The notes below the pieces were generated by a model. That model worked only from the letters and a program-made list of their open reading frames with translations. It was not told where the DNA came from and searched no databases. Both the position numbers and the translations under genes were made by a program. A DNA stretch of 64,000 nucleotides from Hymenopus coronatus. Taxonomy: Eukaryota > Arthropoda > Insecta > Mantodea > Hymenopodidae. This document shows, piece after piece, positions 47,432 to 59,019 of this stretch (positions are counted from its first letter, which is position 1; each line of letters begins with the position of its first letter). The stretch spans positions 99,269,281 through 99,333,280 of the forward strand of contig CM060898.1 of assembly GCA_030762935.1 (NCBI GenBank), written 5' to 3'.

Positions 47432-48209
47432 GAACATTTTTGTTTTAGGGTACCCTATAACCAAAAAAGCATTTTCAGAAAAAGATCCACCACGTGTGTG
47501 TGTCCGTGTGTCTGTGAACAAGATAACTCAAAAACGAAAAGTTGGTAAAGTACCAAACTTTGTATTTAAGTTTGGTATCTTCCAAGGATATGACAAAAAG
47601 ATTTTCAGGAAAATCCCATCCCCAACTACCCTTTACATGGAACTTTTTTCGAAAATGTTGATTTTCTAAAAAATGGCTTTCACGATTTTGATTAAAATCT
47701 TTTATATTCAAGATATTTATATGGTAAATAAAATGTATATCTTAAATTTTCTGGGAATAGCCTCTGAAGACTACTTTATTCTGGATGAATTTTACAAAAT
47801 TTTGCGTAACTGCTAAACCATAAGAGATGGACAAAAACATACTACACAAAAAATGTAGAGCACTCTAAAACACGCAATTTATGTTATATATTCATTTTTA
47901 TTTTGTGGAGTTGATCATTTTTTTAGATATTCTTTATTTTTGGTTTCAGTTTTGAAAACTTACTTTTCTCATACAGGAATTTGTCAACTCCTGTTTATAC
48001 AAACAAAGGAACTTCATTCACAGAGCAACCAGCTTTTGACTATCACTTTAAGCTATGGTACTCCCTTATTTCTCTTCTACTTACAAGGAGAATAAGACTA
48101 TTTCTGCTAATTTTTTCTCGATTAGCATGAAGTAAATAGAAGCATAAGCTTTTTAACAATAATTTGTTACAGAAATGTAGAGAAAGTCATGTGAATGGAA
48201 CACATCAGA
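47432..48209 (-). mobile_element. Helentron-like element, copy of a tandem pair
   Basis: Ends with GGAACACATCAGA at 48209 (element 5' end). Lacks the hairpin end. Followed after 17 bp by the next copy in the same orientation. Confidence 0.85.
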
Positions 48210-48226
48210 TTTTTCGATTATATTTT

Positions 48227-48410
48227 TACTTTCTCTACATGTCTATGTACAGTGTATAGAGAAGGTATTGTAATGCACCCAAAAATTTGATATGAAGATT
48301 TCACTGGAAATATATGTTTTAGGACCCCCTGAATAAAAAAAAAAAAAGCATATTTAGAAAAATATCCATGTGCATGTCTGTTTGTCTGTCTGTGTGTGTA
48401 TGTGTACATG

Positions 48411-48448
<38 letters not shown>

Positions 48449-49133
48449 TGTGTCTGTGTATATGTGTGTGTGTGTCTGTGGGCAGCATAGCTCAAAAATG
48501 AAAAATCCATTAAATACCAAACTTGGTATTTAAGTTCAGTATCTTCCAAGGATGTGACATAAAGATTTTCAAGAAAATCCTCCCACCCCAAACTACCCTT
48601 TACACGGAAAAAATTTCGAAAATTTTGATTTTCTCAAAAATGGCTCTAACGATTTTGATTAAAATCTCTTATATTCAAGATATTTACATGCCAAATAAAA
48701 TGTATACCTTGAATTTTCTGGGAATAGCCTCTAAAGGCATCTTTATTATGGACGATTTTTATTGAATTTTGCATAACTGGTAAACCATAAGAGATAAACA
48801 AAATCTTAGTACACAAAAGATGTAAATCACGATAAAACACATGATTTATGTTACATATATTTTTTCGTGGAGTTGATCATTTTTGAGATATTCCTTGTTA
48901 TTGACTTCAGCTTTAAAAAACTTATACTTTTCTCATTAAGGAATTTGTCAACTCCTGTCCATACAAACAAAGGAACAAAGGAACTTCAGTCACATAGCAA
49001 CCAGCTTTTGACAAGTAATAAGACTTTTCCGCTAATTTTTCTCAATTAGCATGAAGTAAATAGTAGCATAAGCTTTTTAACAATAATTTGTCACAGAGAT
49101 GTAGAGAGAATCATGTGAATGGAACACATCAGA
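48227..49133 (-). mobile_element. Helentron-like element, full-length copy with (TG)n expansion
   Basis: Runs from TACTTTCTCTACATG (hairpin end) to GGAACACATCAGA. A (TG)n tract of about 80 bp at 48397-48480 occupies the site of the short TGTGTCTGTG motif in other copies. Tandem head-to-tail with the preceding copy. Confidence 0.88.
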
Positions 49134-49409
49134 TTTTTTTATGTTGTATTTATTTTTCATACCATATTCTTTAAAAATGCTGTGAATTTAATTGCCCAGT
49201 GATGATACGTAAATTTTTTAAAAATGTAACTATCTTTTATTTTCTTAAGAGTAGAGACCTCCTTAACAGCTTTCTGATATTTAAACTTCTCAATTTTTTA
49301 TTTATAAAATCAGTATTAAAACCATTAATTAAAGCAGTGTTGTAAATGTGTTTATATTCTTTATTGAATTTATTTTTAAATTAATGTATAGGTTACAGTA
49401 GTAATAGGG

Positions 49410-49810
49410 GAATACAGTAGTTTGATTGATAGTCAAATCTTTTAAGAGCTGATCTTATGTGATGCTTTGTTCTCTTTGCATGATCAGGAGAAAAAAGTAA
49501 TAACAACTTAAAAAAAAATTAAATTAAAACACGTAAAACAAGACATAAAACACACCTTAATAAGATTTAAATTTTTTCTCTTCCGATTCATCAGATTTTC
49601 CTTCAGGACTATCAAAAGGACTATGATTAGTTTAGCAAGACATGAAAACAATTTTCCATGTAAAAGATAGTTTATGGTGGAGAGGTTTTCTTAAAAAAAC
49701 TTTGTGTCACATTCTTATAGGATGCTGAACTTAAACACCAGATTTGGTATTTAGCTGATTTTTCAGTTTTTAATTATGCTGTACACTCACACACACCCAC
49801 CCACTCAAAT
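49410..49810 (+). mobile_element. Helentron-like element, diverged internal fragment
   Basis: Includes GATAGTCAAATCTTTTAAGA, GTGTCACATTCTTATAGGA and a CACACACACCCACCC tract. It ends in a (CT)n run about 110 bp before exon i. Confidence 0.6.
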
Positions 49811-49980
49811 TCGCAATTGTTCTCGTTCTCACACTCCCTCACATCTCTTTCTCTCTCTCTCTCTTTTCATAAACTGTCCACATTACTATCAAACTATCCT
49901 ACATACCAAGTGCTATTATAGTTTATTTCAATGATCTCTCCTGTACTTTCTGTTTATTGCACATTTGGATTCAATTTCAG

Positions 49981-50208
49981 GTTCTAATTTTTGAATTTTC
50001 AAAGAAGTGCAAAACACAAGGCTATGATATGTGTCCCCTTCATATTGTGGAAGATAAAAAAGGTGAAACAATTGGAGAATACTTTGGTGCAGCATTGGCA
50101 GTGGCAGATATAAATGGAGACGAATTGGATGATCTTATTGTGGGAGCACCCCTCTACTCAAAAGATTACTGTGATCAAGGAAAAGTTCAAGTTTTCCTTA
50201 GTGCAAAG
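49981..50208 (+). CDS. Integrin alpha exon i: calcium-binding FG-GAP repeat 5
   Basis: The longest exon (228 bp, 76 codons, phase 0 both ends), acceptor tcaatttcag, donor gtgagc. It starts VLIFEFS and contains IGEYFGAALAVADINGDELD followed by DLIVGAPLYS, ending GKVQVFLSAK. DINGDELDD is a D-x-N-x-D-x-x-x-D calcium-binding loop as in propeller blades 4-7 of integrin alpha chains. Two cysteine pairs flank the inter-repeat segment. Confidence 0.95.
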
Positions 50209-50589
50209 GTGAGCATGAAATATATTTTATATGCAAAGTGAAACACTAATGCTTTTGTTAGCTTTTTTATTTGTTCACAAAGTGTGTGGCATTTAATAAA
50301 AATATCATTTTAAGATCAACAATAACTTTCCTTCTATTCCTTTTGGTACCTTGGACTTTTCTTTTGTATAAACCACTATATATTTATAATGCATAAAAAC
50401 TGAAGCTAGTAAAAGTGAAGCAGTACAAACATTCATATAACCAAGTTACCCAGAAAGGTAGGCCACTCTGGCGCATTTTCACTCTTAATGGCTGAACATT
50501 TGAAACGTTATGTGGAAGGTTAAGCATGTGCATTCTTTGGATAGCAATTGAAAAACTCATTTTAACATGTACAATTTAAAGCAGGAATA

Positions 50590-51277
50590 TTATGTAAATA
50601 GTTAAGGGGAGTGGTAGGAAAATTTTTGCGATTTTCTGTAGAAAAATACTTTTTGGGTCTTTTACATGAAAAATACTATACACATTAAGGTACATGTATG
50701 CAAAGTTTCAAAATCCTATGATGTCTGCAAATTACCGTAACTACATTTTACAGTTTGATTATGTTAAAAAATTCACTAATAGCATTATGCAGCATTATAA
50801 GATCAGATAATATTGCAGCTGTGTTTCCGAATGGTCACATTGTGTAAGACGTGGTATGTGAGAGTTGACCATACTGATGTGGTCAGCGGTTTGTGCCCCA
50901 AGGGATCAATTGGGGCAGCTCACCTCCTTGAATGGGTTAAAGTCATTTTTTTTAGACATTAATTTTTACAACATTTCTACTTGTTCAAAACTTAATGCAA
51001 ACCACAAATATATGCCAACAAGCTGAAAATTTTACTGCATCTTCCCAAAACTATTGTTGACGAGACTAAATATGCATTTTTTTATTGTAGCATTACTTTT
51101 TAAAATAAAATTGAGGAGAAACAGTAAAAATTTTAGAAATTCTGCTTTTACAGTGGATATAAATTTTTATCTCCCTTTTGTAATGGAGGTATCAAAAATC
51201 TGATACTTGAAGCTTTTGTACATGCTTCTATGGTATTGTGGAAAAAAAATTAGATTTTTTATTAAAAAATCAGTAAA
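50590..51277. other. Unassigned segment of intron i-j, possibly an older repeat split by a later insertion
   Basis: 50590-51277 and 52064-52300 flank a Helentron-like copy. The first contains GTTAAGGGGAGTGGTAGG and the second ATCTCCTAAGGGGGATAAGG, which might be remnants of related ends. Confidence 0.3.
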
Positions 51278-51890
51278 ACATTAGCAGAGATAGCCATATT
51301 ACTTGCTTCCTTATAAGTAGAGGTGAAATTAGAGAGTACCATAGGTTAAAGTGATAATCAAAAGCTGGTTGCTATGTCACTGAAGTTCCTTTGTTTGTAT
51401 GGACAGCAGTTGACAAATTCCTGTATGAAAAATGTATGTTTTTCATAGCAGAAACCAAAAATAAGGAATGTCACAAAAACGATGAACTCCACAAAAAAAA
51501 TGTATACAACATAAATTGTGTATTTGAACGTGCCCTACATTTTTTGTGTAGTAAGTTTTTGTCCATCTCTTATGGTTTAGCAGCTATTCAAAATTCAGTA
51601 AAATTCATTCAGAATAAACTACTCTTCAGAGGCTATTCCCAGAAAATTCAAGATATACATTTTATTTGTTAGGTAAATATCTTTAATATACAAAATTTTA
51701 ATCAAAATCGTTAGAGCCATGTTTTAGAAAATCAAAATTTTCGAAAAAAGTTCTATGTAAAGGGTAATTGCGGGTGGGGGGATTTTTCTCAAAATCTTCG
51801 TGTCGCATCCCTGGAAGATACTAAACTTCAATACCAAGTTTGGTGTTTTACCTACTTTTCGTTTTTGAGTAATCGTGTTCACAGACACAC

Positions 51891-51928
<38 letters not shown>

Positions 51929-52063
51929 CTTTTTTCGAAAATGCTTTTTTTAGATAAAGGGGACCCTAAAACATATATTTCCGATGAAATCTCGGTATCG
52001 AATTTTTTGGTGGAGTGCAATATGTTCTCTATACACTATGTACATAGTGCGTATAGAGAAAGT
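51278..52063 (+). mobile_element. Helentron-like element, 5'-truncated copy
   Basis: Matches the 60.1-kb copy from the ATTAGCAGA segment to the 3' hairpin. The hairpin is the clearest in the window: CTCTATAC, a perfect ACTATGTACATAGT palindrome, GCGTATAGAG, then AAAGTA. Contains a (CA)n run at about 51895-51924. Confidence 0.85.
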
Positions 52064-52490
52064 AAAAAACTATAAGACAAAATTTTGATTTTGAAAAATG
52101 CACATATTTTAAACCAAAATTTTTAATAACTCAAAAACTATTAGAGTTACAGAAATGACACTCAGCAAAACATCATGTTTTTATACCCCTGAAATGTGCA
52201 CCAAAACTGATGCTTCTAGCATCAAAATTGTGGAATACTAAATTTCACCCATCATCTCCTAAGGGGGATAAGGTGAGCAATAGTTAAGGAAGTGCAACAT
52301 AGTGCAACATGGTATAAAAGATGTTTTAACTAAAAATGCATAGAAACTTTTGTCAACACATTCCACTAATTTCAAACCATTAAGAAGATCAACAAAAAGC
52401 AAAATTCAATAACTTTACTTTAGGGTAATACACCATCTTAAATCCCATACAAAGTTTAGAAAATTAGGCATAACATGTATATAAACAATT

Positions 52491-52535
52491 TAGTTGAGTC
52501 GATTTTGTAACACTACATCACTTACTTTTCTCAAA
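52491..52535 (-). mobile_element. Solo Penelope 3' terminus
   Basis: About 42 bp (TTTAGTTGAGTCGATTTTGT and the following CACTACATCACTTACTTT) match 35669-35710 with a few changes. Sequence on either side does not match, so this is a truncated terminus and marks the family end. Confidence 0.65.
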
Positions 52536-52826
52536 GTCCACCATATATCAGGATGTATATAAACGTTTGATGATCTTTGTATGCCTATGCAGTCCTTCTA
52601 TGATACCCGGAAATAAGCAAAAAAAAATTTTTTTTTTTTTTTACAGGGAAAAAAACACTCAATCCATGCTGGTAGGAATAATGTTACAATGGTATCCATT
52701 ATGATGGATTCTGCTAGAAAGTGTCATTCGTAATAAAATTATATTATTTTACTACCTGAAGTAAGAATTTTCTATAGCTACTTAAACATTGTGGTCATCA
52801 CTGAAAATGTGTAAACATCTATAATT

Positions 52827-53062
52827 AATATTAATATAAAAATAATAGTTGCAACAAATCTTCACTTATCTTTTGGAATCCTTGCCTGGACTAGTTTCGC
52901 AACGATTTCATTGCATTATCAACATATCCTTTTGCTCTCTTTTTTGATGAACATGGATATGTTGATAATGCAATGCAATGAAATCATTGCGAACCTAGTC
53001 CAGGCAAGGATTCCAAAAGATAAGTGAAGATTTGTTGCAACTATTATTTTTATATTAATATT
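52827..53062. repeat. Long fold-back palindrome with ~103-bp arms
   Basis: Left arm 52827-52929 and right arm 52955-53062 are near-perfect inverted copies around a 25-base loop (52930-52954). The right arm has one extra CAATG. Read outward, each arm carries TTGATAATGCAATG, then TTGCGAAAC (left) or TTGCGAAC (right), then AAAGATAAGTGAAG. This is reminiscent of the ribozyme-core plus terminus of the Penelope copies. The outermost A/T stretch (AATATTAATATAAAAATAAT) is fully paired too, so the insert boundary is unclear. Confidence 0.9.
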
Positions 53063-53419
53063 TGTGTTATTCTTCACTGTTACTAGCTTCTTTTTACATT
53101 TATAAATCTATAATTAAAATTATTATTGCCGCTTAAAGTATAGAAAATGGCAACATATATTGCAATTATAGAAATCTGATTCAAACTGTTCTTACAAAAG
53201 CTCATTCTTCTATTTAATTCCTTTAAAAGATGCTTTTATTACAAATTTAGTTTTAGGTATAAGAAGGATTTTGTTTACTAAAGCAATTGTACATTTTTGT
53301 AAAGCATGTGACTATGCAATGGCTTTGAAATACCATGCTCATGCATGACCAGGAGAAATTAGAGAATAGTGTCTTACCACTTAAAAAACTTTAAATATTT
53401 GCTTTCAGGCATTTAATAC

Positions 53420-53930
53420 AAAATTGCTCAAAAATGATTACCACAAAAATAATTATTTGGCATAGGTTGTGTGAATTAACAATATCTACATTTTTTACAA
53501 TGTGCATTAATATCTACATTTTTTGCATAGTAGGTTACTCATCAACTATAAAAGCATCCAGAATGAAGAGAACTTCACAGCTATTTGCAAGGAATTCAGG
53601 ATACTTGTGTCTGTGTTACTTTTTATTGAAACTGTCTTACACTTACAGAATTTAACCAAAAAAGGGAGAAAAAAAAAATGAATGGAACAATATTCTTGTA
53701 ATGGATAGTTTGGAGTGCAGAATTTCCTTTAAGAACTTTTGTGTCACATTCTCCCAAGATGCTGAACTTATAATTCACATATGCACGCGTGCACACTCAC
53801 ACACATATTCACACACTTTTTTTAAAAAAACATTTTTGGAATCAAAAGGCTCAAAATATATATTTCCAGTAAAATCCAGTATTACTTTTTTGGGTGGAAT
53901 GCAATTACATGGGAGAGAAATTAAAAATTC
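53420..53930 (+). mobile_element. Helentron-like element, diverged 3' part
   Basis: ATTGCTCAAAAATGATTACC through TTTTGTGTCACATTCTCCCA and GGGTGGAATGCAATTAC. The hairpin is lost. Confidence 0.6.
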
Positions 53931-54432
53931 AGAAATAATTCTAGGCCTTTTGCCCAAAGATTCTATTTTATTTTACTCCTAATTCCTACTCCTCTTCTTC
54001 CCTTTCCCTCTGTTTATTCTCTGTTTAAAAAACAATTATGCTCCCTATCATTTGTAACACATGCATTGCAAGTATAATTTAAATACTGTAAAAAAGCCCC
54101 TCCCCAACAAAAAATACATTTGCAAACTCTTAACAAAAGAACATGCAAAACTTTGTGGTACAGCTTTACTTCTTCTTCCTTCACATTATCTTTCTATTTC
54201 TACTGCTAGTGTTATGGAATGAGGGTTCTGTTTTCAAGTTAAACAGCCTATGCTGACCATATCACATCAGATAATATGACAGGATTTTAGATATATGGGT
54301 TGCACGTACAGATATTGGGAATTAGAGGTGTTAGCCACCTTCTATGTGATGTCAACATCAAACACTAGATGAGTGCAAGGATTGTGTGGGATATGGGAGA
54401 GGCCCCCCTGCATATAACAATAAATAATTTGC

Positions 54433-54613
54433 AACAAAATTTCATTTACCTTTATGAATAAATTAGGACATGTTTCACAATCAAAATTTGATTACATCAG
54501 TAGGTTCTTTCTTGATGAAAGCTGCTGCTGATGATGATGATTATTATTAATGAATGAAATTTTGATTGCAAAACATATCCCAATTTATTCATAAAGATAA
54601 CTGAAGTTTTGTT
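54433..54613. repeat. Second fold-back palindrome, same family
   Basis: Arms 54433-54497 and 54549-54613 (65 bases each) pair with about eight mismatches around a loop with a GCTGCTGCTGATGATGATG run. Right-arm sequence (TTGATTGCAAAACATATCC, then AAAGATAACTGAAG) aligns position by position with the right arm of the 52.8-kb palindrome, but is more decayed. A SINE in minus orientation starts about 15 bp further on. Confidence 0.85.
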
Positions 54614-54627
54614 AAAATGAAATGTCA

Positions 54628-54907
54628 TTTTATTTATGGACGCTCTTTAACTTCTGTGGTTCTCAGCGTCCCATTCTATACTGGGCATGAAAGACAGCTT
54701 AAATTCGCTCAGAGGCCTCTCTTTCAGGCTTGAGGCTCTTTTACGTGCAGTAAATCTACGACATGGGAGCCACGGCTCTACTTCCCTTCCAAAGGAAGCC
54801 ATGAAGGATTTTTACACCCGAAAAAATCCATCATCCTCTGCCGGGTTTGAACCCACCACCTTGGGTATATGAAGTTAGCATGGTAACCATTACACCAAGG
54901 AGGGCGA
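54628..54907 (-). mobile_element. SINE family A copy
   Basis: Complete, minus strand. B box GGTTCAAACCC and the CGAAAAAATCCATC element are present. Starts about 15 bp after the fold-back repeat. Confidence 0.85.
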
Positions 54908-55794
54908 CTGAAGTTTTTTTACCAATTATTTATTGTTATATAAATAAAGATATACTTTTTTTTTATTTTTTTAGTAAAGTGCTAAGAGGAAAACTACAAT
55001 CGATTTGTCTATTGAAATTTGGTCATGGCTACTCATTCAGTAGACAACTACTGTACTTATGTATTAATAACTAAAAATTACTACCCACAGTTGAAATGTT
55101 GTTTTGTCTCTTCTTTATCAATTTTCACTTATTTTGTACATTGTACAAATATTGACCTACACTCTTGCTTATCATCTTGAAAAATTCTTTTTAAAATTCA
55201 TCTTCTATCTTTTTCAAACCACTTATGATTACGTAATTCTTCTCTGTTGCATTTAACATAATAAGCTCTAGGTCTTCCTCCCCTGTATAAAATCATTTCT
55301 CTGATGTTTTAAAACTTCCACTCTGTAATTCTTGCCCTTGCTATGCCCTCTCTACCCTCCTTGATTACTTTACACATTTAATTTTTCCTAACTTAGCCAC
55401 ATTTCAACATAAGACACCAAGGTTTCTTCAAGCTATATAGCAAAGATTTCATTTTTCCTCTTTATTGCTTTGAGTAGCACTTTGCTCAGCAATTTGCTAT
55501 CCCCATACATTAAATGCACATATGGCCTATATTTTATACAACAGACACTTTTAATGTTAACACATGAAATACATGACCCAATGTATAATACATAAAATAT
55601 AAATGGAAACATAAATTTGTGTTTAAAAACATGAATTTAAGTGCTAAAATTCATATTTATGAATGTTTATTAATCATATTTCACAATGTTATGCTTCACA
55701 AACAAATTTTTTTTTCCAGTTGTATTGTCTCTTTTCAGTTCTAAGGTCATATTGAGGTCTAGGACTTAAGAAACTACCAATTTATTCTACTGTT
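54908..55794. other. Intron i-j, no feature seen
   Basis: AT-rich. 55966-56616, 56885-57439 and 58421-59019 also show nothing recognisable. Confidence 0.45.
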
Positions 55795-55965
55795 TTTATT
55801 TGGAAACACACTCATATTCACTCCCACCCCATGCTACTGCACTCTGTAGAGAGAAGGGAATGATTCTAATTAATGACAATTCACCTGGCCCAACCAGGAA
55901 TTGAACCTTGGATTTCTGAGTTGAGAAGTCAAAATGCCAACCACTTAACTATGGAGATTATAGAG
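55795..55965 (-). mobile_element. SINE family C copy
   Basis: The minus strand reads ATCTCCATAGTTAAGTGGTT, CCAAGGTTCAATTCCTGGTT (B box), then GGGCCAGGTGAATTGTC. Confidence 0.7.
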
Positions 55966-56616
55966 TTTCATTCTTTTGTTCAGTAACAAAATTGATAGAC
56001 CATGAAAGCAGACAATGCTATGTTGATTATATTATCAACTCCTTGCTAACCTTTTAAATAGGAGCCAAAAGGTTTTAGAGAGCTGGTGGAGTTTATGATT
56101 GAAGAACTTATGGCTTCACATACTTTTATGTTAGGTATTTCCATAAAAATTCAGGACTCATACTTTAAACAGTTTGTTTATTATAGGATTATTTATATGA
56201 ATATCACCAAAGCCAGGTGTTTAGCAGAAATGGCTTATTCTTGTGCATCAAGTTAGTAGACCTATGTCTAATGTTCAAAAGACTTTCCAATGTGGGGCAG
56301 AAACTTGAGAAAACCTTTTATGCCAGTAATATGCTTTTTAACTTTTTGCTGTTGTTTGCATTCACTTCTTGAATAAAAGCTAGCTCAATATGCATTTTAC
56401 TGTCTTTAAGAGCACTGTGATTTTGAATTTCTGAGCAGTACAGGCATATAACTCTTCCAGAACTATTTGATGCCAGCCACCTCTGTTTTCCATTTTTCAA
56501 ATCTTGTTTTGTTTTTACATCCCCAATTAGTGTAGTGCACGTACTCTCATTATTTTCACTAACATATGTCACTTCCAATGGTGTGGTTTTTAGGTAATGG
56601 AAATGGAAATGGTGTG

Positions 56617-56884
56617 TTATTTATGGACGCTCTTTAACTGCTGTGGTTCTCAGCATCCTATTCTATACTGGGCGTGAAAAACCGCTTAATTTTGCTCAGA
56701 GGCCTCTCTATCAGGCTTGAGGTTCTTTTACATGCCGTAAATCTATGACATGGGACCCACGGCTTTACTTCCCTTCCATAGGAAGTCATGCCAAGGATTT
56801 TTACGCCCGAAAAAATCCATCGTCCTCTGCCGGGTTTGAACCCACAACCTTGGAAGTTGAAGCTGGAATACATTACCGCCATCA
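56617..56884 (-). mobile_element. SINE family A copy
   Basis: Minus strand, nearly complete. Very similar to the 54.6-kb copy (TTTATGGACGCTCTTTAACT shared), suggesting recent activity. The far 5' end is replaced by other sequence. Confidence 0.85.
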
Positions 56885-57439
56885 CTTTCTGTAACTTTAT
56901 GCTTACTAGTCAAAAATCTATTAAGAAATAAGACACTGACTGTTGTAAAAAAAAAAAAAACTGAACTGAACTGAATACTGCAAGTTCCAGTCATTATTGC
57001 TGGTGAAAACTTCTGAAATTGTGACCCTGAATGTCAAATCCAACCAATCAAACCGAGAATTGTTCATTGTTTAACCTACTTGGTATTAGCGATATGATAG
57101 TTTTGCTGACTCACAGCTCGTACTTACAATCTGTCTTGCTATATTTTCAAAAAGAGCAGTAATAATGATTATAATAAAAAAAAAGAAAACATTTCCCTGG
57201 CAGGGAAGCTTTTTTCCTTTAATGAGTTGGGGAAATTATTTAATGAAAGAGAGAAATCTTCCCATTCCCCCTGTTTATTTGAACTCTGCCTGTGCTATCA
57301 GTATTAGGTCCCAGTGACGTTAATTCAATTATGAGAGATTTATATATTGATATTTGAAGTGGATGCTACATGCCACAAGAGAATGTATATCCTCACTTTT
57401 GACTCCTTGATTCTTTTTCCTTTGTATGCTATTAAATAT

Positions 57440-57800
57440 AACTTACATGCTGTAATTTAAAATCTTAACTTAACTTAACTCCATGGCACGACAGCTCACG
57501 GGGAATTAAATCTATCACACTACTCCTCTAAACTTGGCAACATGGCAAAAGGATCACTAGTTCATCTTTATTTGTACATAATATTTTAAGGAGCTTTTGT
57601 ACATATGCAGCTAGTATGATGTAACTACCTTATGGGTCAAATAATACGGTGCTACACCCTTGGAGCTGTGCAATAGTGTGCGAAACTTTCCCACACTCTG
57701 CTTCCATATTATCCAGGTCTCTCTAAAACCTAGAGTTAGAGTATCCAGAGGATCCTGTACTATCAGTACAGTTTTACATCAGTGCCACTAGGTGGAAGCA
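57440..57800 (-). mobile_element. Possible SINE/LINE end with (TTAAG) tail
   Basis: The minus strand has GTGAGCTGTCGTGCCATGGA followed by three TTAAG units, a tail style seen in some retroposons. No second copy found here. Confidence 0.3.
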
Positions 57801-57949
57801 TTCCAGAGCAGAATAGGTAATATACATAAGCATGAAAACTTTTCTTGGCTTCTCCATACCATTCATAATCCATATCCACACTACTGGTTCTTATGTATAC
57901 AATTCTAGTTTCACAGTGTAACCTTTTCTGACATGCAAGATGGCAATAT

Positions 57950-58420
57950 TTAACATTTTCTTATTACTTTTCCCCATTTTTGCCATTTGGACCACAAATC
58001 TTCCTCCATTTCTCAATTCATGATTGCCCCTCTAATTCCCTGAATCACATTCTGTGCAGTCTTCCTTTTTCCTCCTTCCTGTGGCATCCACTCCATTATT
58101 CTTTGGAGTCTTTCATCTTTCATTCTCTTAATATGCCCATACCATTCTAGTTGATTCTGTTGAATGAAATCTAAAATTGGAATTTTGAAAATTAAAATTT
58201 TATTTTATCAACTCATTTCTTATAATCTCATTTTTTCTTTTCTAGATATCCTAACAGAACTTCTGCAGTAATCCATTCTGCTGGCAATAATTTCCTTTTT
58301 AACTGATAGTGCAGAGTCCAAATGTCGGAGCCATACGTTAATATATTTCTAACTATTGTTTTAAACATCGTATTTTAATTTCTTTTGAGACCTGTTTATC
58401 TCAAAAATATCATTCAAAGT
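57950..58420 (-). mobile_element. LINE C-terminal fragment
   Basis: Minus-strand pieces in alternating frames: YGSDIWTLHYQLKRK, QLEWYGHIKRMKDERLQ, RIMEWMPQEGGKRKTAQN. YGHIxRM followed by W-x-P-x-G-x-R-x-x is the usual end of RTE/Jockey-like polyproteins. Confidence 0.72.
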
Positions 58421-59019
58421 AAATGTAGCACACTTTCTTATATTTATCCTTGATCATATTTCTTTCTCTTGTTTCGCTTCTGGTGTACCTTTATTCCTAG
58501 GCATTTATAGCATCTTTGATTTTGGTTTTAAGATCTTTGATGTATCACCTGTTTATAACATTGCTCAGTACTGTAATTGTATGTAGTGAATAAATAAATA
58601 TATTTTCCTGTGTTTAATTATCCCCATTTCATCTTACAATATCAAATCTTGATGAACATTTCCAATTCCCATTGCATGCAGATTTTGACTAACTGAAAGG
58701 AATACTGTCTTGATCCCTATTTAGAAACTGATAATTCAAGCCCCTGTCTCCATAACTATTTGACAATTAAGTCAGGACTGCCTAATTAAGTTAATAGAGT
58801 TACTATTTTCAAGTTTATATGGAAGATTTGGCTTTGCTTTTGAAGGTCTGTAAATAAAGATGGCAGCTGATGTTTTGGGTATGGCCTCCTTATACTGCAT
58901 TGCTGCTGTAGAAATTTCAGGGTGAGTTTCATCGTGAGGGGTCTCATTTATCAATGAAGAAATTATGCTGTCTATGTAATCTATAGTCCCCTGAAGGCAA
59001 GGAGCCGGACATGATGTTT

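Noticed and set aside
51724..52020. Recurrent open frame with NTITQKRKVGK and FSIFQGCDTKILRKIPP in many repeat copies (also 4768, 47430, 60637, 63566)
   Set aside because: It recurs only inside the hairpin-ended repeat, at different lengths and with stops, and includes the CA/TG tract. Nucleotide conservation of the repeat explains it; no start, domain or splice support.
56318..56578. 86-codon minus frame (CTTLIGDVKTKQD, RVICLYCSEIQNHS) considered as a zinc-finger gene fragment
   Set aside because: One CxxC pair only, no second pair or homologous context; left uncalled though it could be transposase debris.
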